Origin: Parus major
Lineage: Eukaryota > Chordata > Aves > Passeriformes > Paridae
Length of the DNA stretch: 64,000 nt
Assembly: GCF_001522545.3 (NCBI RefSeq)
Contig: NC_031770.1
Location: 31,400,865-31,464,864, forward strand
Reading direction: 5' to 3'
This document shows positions 29,101-40,025 of this stretch, piece by piece. The notes under the pieces are model-generated. The model ran no database searches, was not told where the DNA came from, and worked only from the letters and a program-made list of their open reading frames with translations. How positions within the stretch are numbered: position 1 is the stretch's first letter; every line of letters begins with the position of its first letter. A program made the position numbers and the translations under genes.

Positions 29101-29393
29101 AAGTTATTTGAATTTCTGGTATGTATTAAAATTGCAATTTGTCATCTTTCTTTTTCCATTTATTTCTAAAATACTGCCTTCTTTAGAAATCATTTTGCTA
29201 CATGTAAACAAAACACAGTTACCTAAGCTACCACTTCAGCATGTAAGTACGTTTTCAGGAATTGTAGCAGAGTCTGGAATGATGGTAGCTTTTCTATTTT
29301 AATGCTTTGAGGCTCTTATTCCTTGCTAAACAGCATTTAGAAGTTGTATTTTTGTTTGATTAAATGTATTTCTTTAACTAAGACAAATAACAG
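26154..29393 (+). other. SMYD3: SMYD3 intron, 3.2 kb
   Basis: This intron is bounded by GT (26154-26155) and AG (29392-29393, from aaataacag). It is AT-rich, with small ATA-type runs near 26600-26625. No repeat family or additional exon was recognised. Overlapping open frames on both strands at 28594-28918 look like chance. Confidence 0.82.
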
Positions 29394-29568
29394 AGTGGAA
29401 GCATGTTCTGGCAAGATGCCAGAATCTCTTGAGCAGCAACAAGGGTCATCTACCAGACACAAATATCTATCAGCTGAAAATGCTTGACTGTGCCATGGAT
29501 GCCTGTATTAACCTTGAATCATGGGAAGAAGCATTGTATTACGGCAGCAGGACCCTGGAACCATACAG
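29394..29568 (+). CDS. SMYD3: SMYD3 exon: first part of TPR-like C-terminal domain
   Basis: A 175-base exon (phase 1 in, phase 2 out). After completing a glutamate codon it reads WKHVLARCQNLLSSNKGHLP, then DTNIYQLKMLDCAMDACINL, then ESWEEALYYGSRTLEPYR, with the last arginine codon split by the donor (cagGTAAGG). Human SMYD3 has INIYQLKVLDCAMDACINL and EALFYGTRTMEPYR in the same positions, so recognition is firm. These residues form the first helices of the TPR-like C-terminal domain, which closes over the substrate cleft and influences catalysis and partner binding (HSP90 is a reported partner). The remaining C-terminal exons (human FFPGSHPVRG onward) were not found in the next 34 kb and presumably lie beyond the window. 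Confidence 0.96.
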
Positions 29569-29769
29569 GTAAGGGATGTAATTGGTTCAGCTGGTCCCAA
29601 AGATGGGAGAGAGCTTCATTACAAGTGAAGACTGTGCTTCATCTTGATGCTTCTTACTGTTTTTATTTCTTGTGTAAATCTTGCATTGCTTTCTAGGTTA
29701 GTGAATGAAGCAGAACACTCATTCTGCTTTCACAGTCAGGCCGAAAGCAAATAAAAGGATAACAGGAAC

Positions 29770-29797
29770 TATAATAATAACTATAATAATAATAACT
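29770..29797. repeat. (ATA)n short microsatellite
   Basis: A short interrupted run of ATA/ATAACT units lies 200 bases after the SMYD3 exon. It is unremarkable. Confidence 0.7.
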
Positions 29798-32700
29798 GAT
29801 ATTATCTTCTTGCTTTTTCATGTGTTCAGATGCTGCCCCATCTCTGATCAAAAACTGACTTTCTGTTTCAGGCTCCATTGACATGAGGGTATCAGTGTTT
29901 CATGCTGAGGTGGGGCAAAAGTGAGGGACAGGTAGCTGGTTAAAATAATGTATATTCTCCATATACTTCATACATAGATTTTACAGAAAGAATAAAAAAG
30001 TCTTGCGAAATGCAATTTCAACTGAAAATTAAAAAGCTCCTGGTCCTTATTTTAGGAAGAGGTCAAGGTGGTAAAGTACCTTGCTTTTCTTCTCTCCTTA
30101 TCAGTACTTGTTCCTGTGTTATGTGCTGGGAGGGTGTCTGAGTCTGAAGGTCTTTTGTTCATAAGGAAGGATGGTCTAGGAGACCATACATCATGTGGTA
30201 AGGCTCAAATCTGATCGGAACCTGGAGCTGTAATATAACTTGGGTCATCTAGTAGAGAAAGGGCAGGTGCTTCTGCTTTGGTCTGTGTTCTAAAAGCTTT
30301 AGAAGATTCACATCTTTGGGTTCTGAATTTTTTGTAATTAAGTGTAAGCCTGTGCTGAGCGCCCAGGTACAATGTCATTGACACATCAATGTTCATTCTC
30401 AGTAAGATATTTTTTTAGAGCATCCATTTTCTCTCTGTTGGTGCACCACGTGATGTTTCAATACAATGTGTGATGTTGAGAAGCGTGAGGGGTTATGCTA
30501 GAGCTGGACAATATGTTCTGCTGTGAATATGAACATTTCTTTTCCCCAATCAAATGGAGATGCCATCAGCATTCAGCATTTTGCCCGAGGAAATTCCATA
30601 TGGCAGCCTGTTTCTGAAGAAAACTCAGAGCTTCACTTGAGAAGCATAGTGTTTCAGAGCTTTCACTAAAACGTGATCATTGATAAAACCTGCGTAGGCT
30701 ATGGTACATCACAGCTGTGGAGTAGCTCTGTGTTCATCATAAGTATTCATTTTCATAGAGGAGGACATGAGTGCCTAAAAATTTTCACATTTCTTCAGGA
30801 TGAAATTAACGTTGTACAGGTCCCACTTAACCTTTTATACAGGGCTTATGTAGTACTACAGCAGCACATGTTTCCTGCCAGTGTTCTGCCTTGTGGCATA
30901 CTTCAGATACAGAGTAGCCTACAGGTTTAAATGTTCCCTTATTAAATTAAAAAAACCCCAAACCTCAGTTGTTTTGGGTTGAGTTTTTTATAAGTTGTTA
31001 ACTCAGTTCTTCACAACTGAAAACTGAGAATTTTTTTTCTGCAGACATTTCTGAGAGCAGAGCTTAGAGTGAGACCAAGTGCAATCTTACCAGATAATTT
31101 AATAAAGCTTTCTCTGTTTTGCTTGCTGAAGTGTACCATAGTTTTCAAGCTGTTTTATGCAGCAGTTTGGAGATGAGAGATTCGACTATGCATCCAATTA
31201 GTATCTCTTAAGGTAATAATTATTTACATGAGATATTCGACCTTTTTTGCATCTTGGAGGGCTTGTCGTTATTCACTCCTCAAGCAATAGCATTATTTAA
31301 AAGAGACTTTCAGTTGTTTCTTTTTCTTTATATCTTCAAGTCATCACTACAAGCTTTGACACACCTGAAACAAAATCCACAGTTTCTCATTACAGCAAAT
31401 TGTGCCCTAAGCAGCAGGAGAGCAAATCCTAGGAAATCCTTTGGGATACATTGAATTTCTCCTGTTGAATCAATCTACTGCTTGGCTGCTCCTGCAGTTC
31501 CATTATAGCCTACCTATTTTCCTTTCCTCAGCTCTGGAAAAAGTATTCATACAGATCTCCACAGGGAATCACCTGAGAATTCGCGCAGTCCATATAAATA
31601 GGAAATCATTGTTACAACTTTAAAGGCTCTGGAGATTTGGTCAGAACCAGTTTTAATTTCAGGTAATGTGTTTATTGTGCATTTTCCATTTCTTTAGCAG
31701 CAGGATTAATTTTCAGTGCTGTGTGACACATTGTATCATAATGCATGATTTCATTATGATAGTTGCTAACTTTTTCAGAATCGTCCACTTCATGTAAGTG
31801 GCAGAGACAGACATCTGAACAACATAAAACTGATTTGTCATGCTGAATACCAGGCCTTGTGTTTTAGGTAGCAATACCAATCTATAAGCAGCATTGTTCA
31901 GGACCTCTGAAATGGTTTTAGCAAAAAGAAGGGAAGAGGTAGTGTCTGGCAAGACAAAAAGCTGCCTTCTCCTTTTGTGCCAGACCATAGCCATCCATTT
32001 TTTGTTAAAACCTACAACATGTACTTTCACTAAGTACATGAATAGCCTAAGCCAAGTGTATCTACATGGCTTTTCTTGTAAATGCCACATTAATAGCCTG
32101 TCTGTCCAAGAGCCTTAACCAAAGTTAAGATATTTGCCTAAGTGAAAGCTGCCCCATGTCATACTCAGCACTCAGCAGCTTGCAAAAATAAACTTCCTTT
32201 CAAAAATCCTCATGAGCCTTAACCACAGAATAACAGAATATCAGCAAGAGGTGTTACATGGGTTTGTCATGTCTCAGTTAGCACATTCACACTCTGGTCT
32301 GACTGCTGCTAGTGAAGGATCAGATTCAGAGATACTGAGAAAGACAGATTTCCCTTAGGTTACCTCAGAGGAAGGATCCAGCATTTAGCCCTTAAATTAC
32401 TGACAAGGCACATATGTTCTGGGGATTAGGTTTGGGGTGTATTTTCCCCTTGTCTCAAGTATTCAGTGCTTTACACTGCTGCCAGAGAGTGGAAAAATGC
32501 ATCTGTTATAAAACTCTGCTGGATGTCCTCAGCTATTGTGACAAGGGTAAGAACAGGAAAAGAAGTAACTGTGTGACACCGCAGGCTCGCTGGGCTTACC
32601 TGCTGGGTAACACCATGTCACCTCTTTGGTGACATCAGGACATCAGGTCTGGCGAGATTCTGATATAGAGACAACAAAAATGTTCATCGATTTCTGCTCT

Positions 32701-33770
32701 GCACTGCTTGTAATCCCCTGCTGAATTTGAAGCTAGTGTAGAAATCCCACTGATTTTCAGATGGGTTGTTTTAATTAACAGCCCTTCATCTCCAGTGCTG
32801 CAGCGTTAGAAGTAACTGGAGGCCTTCAATATTAACAAGAGAAAATTCCTTCTTTTCATCCTGTACAAAAGTATTGTGCAGAAGTGCTGCTCTGGCTCTT
32901 CACCCAGCAACCCTGCACATCCTTCCCCCTCCATCCCCTCTCCACTGAGTCAACACAAACTCAGGGCTTGTGCAATGTGACTGCTCTGATTCTGGAGTGG
33001 GAGGGAGCTGGGTAGGTGCAAGCACCCCGTATTCGTGTTATCTGTGCATCATTTGTCTGCCCTTCTACCTCCTCCTACTCTCTATCTCTTCCAGTAATAC
33101 TTTTTAGTAGCCCATTAATTCACCTTTTGTCACTGACTGAGTTCATTCAGGGAACAGGGAAAGCAATCCCAGTGTGTGCAATTTTTGATTGCTCTGCAAA
33201 GGGCTGTGTTTAAGAACAGTGGCTGGTGTGTTCTTGTTTATTTCTGAGAACATGGTTGAATTTTAATTGGGTTAATGAAATACCAGCCAGGCATTTTTGA
33301 TTTAGAATTCTAATTCAATATATATGATGGTCTATATTTTCTGAGTATGTGAACTTCAATCAAAAGGCAGATTAAAATTGATGGTTGCTATAGTATCCTT
33401 TTCTTGAGCCATGATCTTGTAAAAAAGCCAAAAAAAAGCTGTAGAACTTAATATTCTTGGAACAAACTCTGAACCTATTTTCTCTTCTTCAAGAAGGATT
33501 TCCAATAAAGAGTCTTTCTTTTGGTCTGATATTTCCCCTGTTTTGAATGCATTTAGAAAAAAAAATCCTATTTTTATAGCTATGTGTTTTGCAATACACA
33601 TATGATATATGCCATGACGGGAAATATTTTTCTTATCAAATATATACGGTTCCTTACTGAATTCAACAGACTTCTGAGTACTGGCTAGTTCTGAGGCACT
33701 TGAATTTACATTGACATTTACATTTGCAAGCTAGAGAGCCAAAAAAAATCCTCAAAATTGCACTGCAGTG

Positions 33771-33990
33771 ATAACCAGGGCCACTGGGGGATGCTACTGC
33801 TTAAGGGTTACAGCCCGGATTCGTCTCCAGTTGGCACCCTGGTTATGGGAGGTCCCCTGGGGGTTCGTGCGTGGCTGCCGGATATCTGAACCTAGAGACA
33901 GTACTAATTCAGTGACCAAAGTTCAATGTCTTAATCATAAACCATCAGTTGTAAACATAAATCTTACTTCTGGGATCACCCGAGAGGGAG
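33771..33990. other. GC- and CpG-rich island with a long stem-loop, possibly a retroelement fragment
   Basis: In contrast to the AT-rich surroundings, this stretch is GC-rich with several CpGs. It opens with a 10-base inverted repeat: ataaccaggg at 33771-33780 pairs with ccctggttat at 33837-33846. The pairing can continue inward (33781-33787 with 33827-33834, one bulge). Immediately after is tgggggttcgtgcg (33861-33874), which resembles a proline-tRNA-type retroviral primer-binding site at 12 of 14 positions. No coding sequence or paired LTR was recognised. It could be an endogenous retroelement fragment, another repeat or a structured non-coding element. The assignment is open. Confidence 0.35.
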
Positions 33991-35859
33991 AGAAAAATGT
34001 CAAGGTAGAGAAAGCAATTTAAGGAAATAATGAAACAAAGAACAGAAAGAATTAAATCTTTCTTATTCATTTTGCTGGGGTTTTAGAAAATGCCCACGGC
34101 ATTTAATGTTTAGAGCAAAATGTGTCAAAAGAAGAGGAAAACCCAGTATAAATAAGAGAGTGTATTGTCCCTGGTTAATTATAGGTAATTCTTCCAAAAG
34201 ACAGATGTTTGTAGCAATATTTGCACTATTTTTGGCTTCAGTGTACCTGTTTTGTTTATACAGAGGGAGAACGCTTGTCACTGGGTTGATATGTTTAGGA
34301 ATTCCTTAAATCATATCAGCAGTCCACTTCTGTATTCCATTCCTTCCTACCTCCTCCCCTCCAGTCCCAACAGCCTCTTCCAAAAAAATTAAAAAGGAAG
34401 GTTTCACATCTGAAGTCTGGTGCCTAAGTTATCTATGACCTGATCAATGCCTTTCCCACGTAGAAAATGGATTTTCTGTTTTTCTGGTTGCTTGCTGTGT
34501 ATGTCTGCATAGCACCATCACCTTCAATTCTTTGGTTCTTTCCTAGTTGTTTTTCTTGTATGTTTCTGTTACAACTATGAGTTGCCCCCCAAAGTGATAC
34601 TGACCTGCATAATCCTCAATGACTTCCATAAACTCACAATCACATAAGTGCTCCACCTTCTACCTTTCTTCATTTTCACGTATTGTGCATATGGGTAGAA
34701 ATTCTTACTATTCTCTCCAGTCGTGCCAGCTGTTTTCTGGGTATAATTTTGATGTCACTGGCTTGTCCAATATAGTCTATCACACATAGGTAGAAATTCA
34801 GCAATAGCAATGTTAATTTGCAGTACCTTGTTCAGTGTAAACCACATTTCTTGGGCTAAGATTTCCTTAAATAGCTTCATTGCTGCAAGACTTTTGAGTC
34901 TGTGTATGTCCGATGTATCTGTAAACTAGTGCTTATTGTCTTCACTTCTTTTCAGCTTCTAGTTTCAGGTTTTAGTTTCTAGTTTCATCTTTCACTTATG
35001 TCAAGAGCTATTTGAATTTTAGAGATAGTGATCTCCTAGGGATGTTAGCGAACTAAATCACTAAGTTTCCCAGAGTTGCATATTTCTCTGACACAACTAC
35101 AAGTGTTGGTTTCTTCATCTCTTACACAGCATTTCCAGGTGTTCTTAGATTTCAGAGATCTTGAAAGTTCTGTGTTCTTTGCAATGATAACTTCATCTGC
35201 AAGGATTTCTTTTGGGTTTTTTTTACTGTAGGATCACTTTCAGATTAAGATGGACCATTCAGAGGTTCATGCTTTATCTCAAATAAGGATTTCGGTCCCA
35301 GTCTGTCTGCCTACCAGAGGCAAAAGATTCAGTTTGGTTTTGTTGCTTCTTGATCTGTTTTTTTCTTTTTTACTTAAGCAATAATAGCTGGTATTTTTGT
35401 GTTGTAATCAGGGTATCTTGGGGTTTTTTTGTACATGCATTCTTGTACAGTAAAGTAAGGATTTAATGCAGCTGTTACCTTTTTCTGCTTTTGTCTGTTT
35501 GCTATTACACTCTAATTAAGGGACACACATAAAAAACCAGAAACAAATATATATGCATGAGCAGATATTACAAAGACTTGTTTGCTGTGAAAAAAAATGC
35601 AACATAGTTATTCATTTGGAACAATTTTGAGAACAATTTTGGGGAATTCACAGTGTCTGTATGGATTTTGCTGAGAAGAAAAGGGTGGAGCTGGTGGCAT
35701 ACAGATTCTAAACAAAGCCTTGGTTAGAACCTGAACTTAAATGGGGTTGGGAAGTGATTTCAAGGGAGCAATTAACAGTTAAAAAATAGAGTAATATGAA
35801 ACATCTATGGAGTTTTGGATTCCTTTGACAGTCACTGAACATTGCTTTTCAAAAGCTAT

Positions 35860-36660
35860 TTTAGAGGCAGAAATCATGGCGGAAGGGAGAAAAAGGGGAG
35901 GAGAATTACTTAAAAAGACAGATAAATTATAATTCTATCTCTGATGAAAGAGAAGGAAAAGAGAGGGCACGAAGGAAATAAAAGGAGAGAAGCTGTAAGG
36001 AACAATACATTCTCTGAGGGGAGAATTAGGAAGAGTCTGACTAGTCATAAAATTCGTATTTCTTTGTTTGAATAAATTGTCAATTTGAGTTGAGGAAGCA
36101 GGGAGAAGAGACCTGGCAGTACTTCCAAGGAGGAAATCAATTAAGAGTTTCTCATGGTGGAAATGTGAACAGTAGTGAAAAAGTAAAATTGTGATATTTA
36201 AGCAAGAAAAGAGATAATAGAGATAAAGGCTGAAAAAGATGAAAAGGCAGTATTTTTTCCCTACTGAAAATTCAGAGAAGTTACTGAAAAGGAAAACCAT
36301 AGTCATGAAGAGGAAAGGAGCCAGCAGATAAGGAGAGGAAAGAAACTGAAGAATGTAGTTTGTTTAAAGGGTGAATCAATGTGAATGGGCAAGGAGAGTG
36401 AGAGATGGAAAGATGGTGCTTTGAAGAGGGGTGTGCAGAGCCTGAAAATCGAAGGAGGTATTGTCAAACAGGAACTGTGACAATGAATTACTAAGTTCCT
36501 AGTGAGATGATCCATCCATCAGGGAATCCAAAGAATGAAGATCACAGAGGTTCTGTAATAAAATAGGTGATACTGAGTAAAGCTGAAATTTCACAGACTG
36601 ATATTGACAGGAAAAGGAAGAAAAAGATAAGAGCATGCAGATGAGAGGAAAATGTAAGTT
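35860..36660. other. Long purine-rich (plus strand) tract
   Basis: For about 800 bases the plus strand is dominated by A and G (gaaaaggagag-type words), with relatively few pyrimidine runs. As a result the minus strand shows a chain of serine/phenylalanine/leucine-rich open frames in different phases (35935-36306, 36303-36515, 36499-36690). These have no recognisable domain and are best explained by composition. It may be an eroded repeat or a degenerate polypurine array. Confidence 0.5.
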
Positions 36661-38346
36661 CCTACAGTGAGCAAATCCTAGAAACCACATAGTTTGTGAT
36701 GTGATGGTAGACTACAAGCTCACTGGATCTTAAATTTGCCTGTTATTGAGTAAAAGGACTAAAATTGTTGTGGAAGATCTAATTAGGAATGCTTTACCTG
36801 GATATACCTGAAAACCAGGAATAGCCTTATTTTTGGGTGCATAACTTGACCTTTCTTAACAGGTTCATGCATACTCCTGCCCACCATACCAAATCTCTAT
36901 GAACTATATTTTACTTGACCTGGTCAAGGTCTTTGAATCAGTTTTCCTTGACCCCATAAAACCAGAAAATCCAGTCCTTCTATAGAAAGAGCATTGGAGG
37001 CATCGAAACTAATTCTGAATTATCTAATCCTGGTATGACAACCAACATAGCCACATTAGGATAGCACTCTGCCTTATATAATTGGCAGTAGAATTGTGCC
37101 ACAGATTATCGATAACTAAGCAAACACTACTTGTGCTACCTCATAAATACAACAGTTTATGGCCTTCAGAAATTTAGTCCATGCCTAATCTTTTTCTTAC
37201 TTACCTGAACAACATCTAATATTGGATTATGTAGCTTCAAGTGAAAGAGTTGATGTTGTGTTGACCTTCTGGTCAACTGTAAAACCCTTCCGCATGTATT
37301 CCCTTGGCTGCCACAAAAGGTACTTCCATTCCACTCTGGTTTTCTGTTAGAAATTCTATCTGCTTTAGACCAGAATCCAAATCACTGTCTGCTGGTGTCC
37401 AGCCCTGAGATGTTTTTCAGCCTTCAGATAAACTAGTTCCATGGTTAAGGAGGTGATTCAATGCTTCTCCTCTCCTCTTCCCCTGAGTATACTGGAACCT
37501 CTTTTCTCAGGTTCACTTTGTCATTTTATCATCAGACAAGACACAGAAGCTTGAATCAGCTTTATTTATGTGACTTTGAAGATGAAACTAGGAAAGAAGA
37601 AACAAAAATCAAATTATTTTGGGTAGAGAGCAGAGCAAAGATGGTAACTGATTACAAATGCTGGAAGGCTAAAAAAAAAGGCAGGCTATAGTGCTGCTAA
37701 GGAAAAGGGTTTACAGAAACAGAAAGAGGCTGCTCAAAGGGCCATGAAAACTGATGAAAGTGAGAGCAAGATAAATATATCAAAGAGGAAAGAATCATCC
37801 TCTGAAAATAGTGCAAGTCCACTGATTAATAATAAAAAATATGTATTTTACAACCAAAATAAAGTCATTTTCAAGGAATGCAATGCACACATATCCAATA
37901 AAGTATGATATAGGCAACCAAAGAACGATGACAAGAAGCATAGAAATATCAAAATTACGATGAAAAAGCCTTTCTTTTAACTCCCCCCCATCATCACAAA
38001 AGATCAAAAAGGGAGAGGACAAAGAAAATGGACACTTGCCATAGTTACAAACACTCTCCAAAGAGGAAAATCAGCCTTCTCTAGCCATGCAGTGTGCTCT
38101 TGGAGCATATGGTTGATAGGCTGCCAGAAGTGAAGATAAAGTTGTGGAATCAAAGTGTTTTCATTATAGCAACATCATGAGTTCATTTACATATTAATTC
38201 AGGTATGTTGAATGATGCACACTATGAATATATTGTTCTTTTAAGGCTGGCCAGCCTTTCAAACAACTTCTGAAAACTGGCAAAAGTGACAGCCAATATG
38301 TAGAAGTGTCCTGAACTAGATCTTTCTACTTGAATCACTATTTATG

Positions 38347-38380
38347 AAATAGAAAAGAGAAAGAGAAAAGAAAAGAAAAT
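38347..38380. repeat. Short polypurine (GAAA)n run
   Basis: A run of GAAAA/GAGAAA units, purine only, about 30 bases long. It is a simple low-complexity sequence. Confidence 0.7.
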
Positions 38381-39700
38381 ATTTTCATGCAATAGTGTGC
38401 TTGGCAGACTTCAAAAAATGGAATTAGATCCTACTTTGCTACAAAGCAAAAGTCTCAGTATATACAGTCATAAAAAGGAAAAATATTTAGGAGATTAATT
38501 TTCTCAGCATAGGGGGAATTTTCAAGATTTACCAAAGCATTTTGTGAAGAACTTTGCTTTAGACAGTGGCGCAAATTATATGTTGCAAAAATGTTTATGT
38601 AAATACAACTGGAGACCTTGCTTATGAGGAACGGGAAATTGCTGCATGTTGTAGCTTGAGATGTTGTGAAACACAGACATTGTGTCCTATCAAATGCAAC
38701 ACAACTTCTCAAAAGTTGTACCAAAAAATCACAGAGTAACTTATGACCAGGGGAATGCCCTACTAATTATTTGCATGGTCTCATAGCTAAAGATAGCTAA
38801 AGATAAGTTATCTTGGATATTTGTCTCAGTATCACACCAGCATGAGGTCTCTTATTTTTCAAGGGATTTCAAAATGCCTAACCAAGTTGGGTAATATTAC
38901 CTCTACCAATTCAACATCTCAGAATTTTGAGATGAAAAACAGGTTTACATGCTTGCAATAAGATAACGTCCTGAATGCACACTCAAGATTTATCTGTTGC
39001 TACCTGTCTGGATTCAGTTCATCTGTGTATTGTCTTGCTGGCAAGTTTGCAGTTCAAGAGAGCTCTAACAATGCTGAATGTTTATTAAGAGATGATATTT
39101 AATTGTGTCAGGTTGCTTGTGACAGTAGAGAAAAAAACAGAGGTGGAGGGAGTGGGAAGTGTGGGTGGCAAGGTCTTTTCCATGTGAAAGAGCATCAACA
39201 TTAATCTGTGACACAAAAATATATTGACTTACCTAAAATTTTTTATTTTATTAAGTACCCCATGCTTTCAAGCCCCTGCCTTGCTCTGAGAGCAGCACTG
39301 TCCCAGGGAAGTACTCCTGATTTCTAAAACCTTGAGGAGAGCAAGAAAGTACAGTGGTTAACCTATGATGTGTTAAACTATGTCCATTAAAGAACAACCA
39401 ACTCCAGATGTTGCAGTGGGACAGGACTTTTCCCATCTTGTTTGCAGTGGTGAGGAGTGCCACTGTTCTTGATCTTTGCATCTGAAAAACACCAGGGTAG
39501 AGCATTGACTGCATCCAGTGACACTAAAAAAACCACAGCAAGTTGCACTCCCACCCTGATAAGCTAAACAAGAGAAGAGTGACAGCAGTCTCTCATAAAT
39601 TAAAAAGACACATCTTTCTGGAAACCAGGGTTGGCTCATGGATCCCAATCTCACCACAGCACTCAGCAACATACAATTCAGTGCCAAAAGCACTTCATCA

Positions 39701-40025
39701 GGAGTCAGTCTTTTCTCCCAGGTAACAAGGGGCAGGATGAGAGGAACCAGCCACAAGGTGAAGCAAGATGGGCTTAGATAGAAGAATTTCTTATTAGAAA
39801 TTAGATTTCTTAGAATCTCTTGACTGAAATTCTAAGACAAGACATTGGAATAGGCTGCCCAAGGAAGCAGTGGAATCACCGTCTCTGGTAAAGTATTCAA
39901 AAGCTGTGTGGATGTGGTGCTTGTGGATATCATTTATGTGTGAACTCCGTAGTGCTGGGTTAACAGTTGAACTCAATGGTCTTAGAGGTCTTTTTCTACC
40001 TTTCTGATTCTAAGATTCTACGATG
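39701..40025 (+). mobile_element. CR1 LINE 3' end, truncated copy
   Basis: The plus strand matches the 3' part of a CR1 element in order: tcttttctcccaggtaacaa, then gacattggaataggctgccc, then agcagtggaatcaccgtctc, then gtgtggatgtggtgcttgtg, then gttgaactcaatggtcttag, and finally the terminal octamer-like ttctaagattctacgatg. The block order and the terminal ATTCTATG-like repeat fix family and orientation. A small AT-rich insertion or rearrangement is visible near 39790-39835. The copy lacks coding sequence and is 5'-truncated. The left border is approximate. It is in the same orientation as SMYD3. Confidence 0.88.

Noticed and set aside
31713..32090. 125-codon minus-strand open frame overlapping a plus-strand frame
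   Set aside because: Both strands are open over the same bases, the composition is ordinary, and no family was recognised.
39373..39756. 127-codon minus-strand open frame
   Set aside because: Its upstream end overlaps the plus-strand CR1 3' end, the sequence is not protein-like, and no domain is visible.
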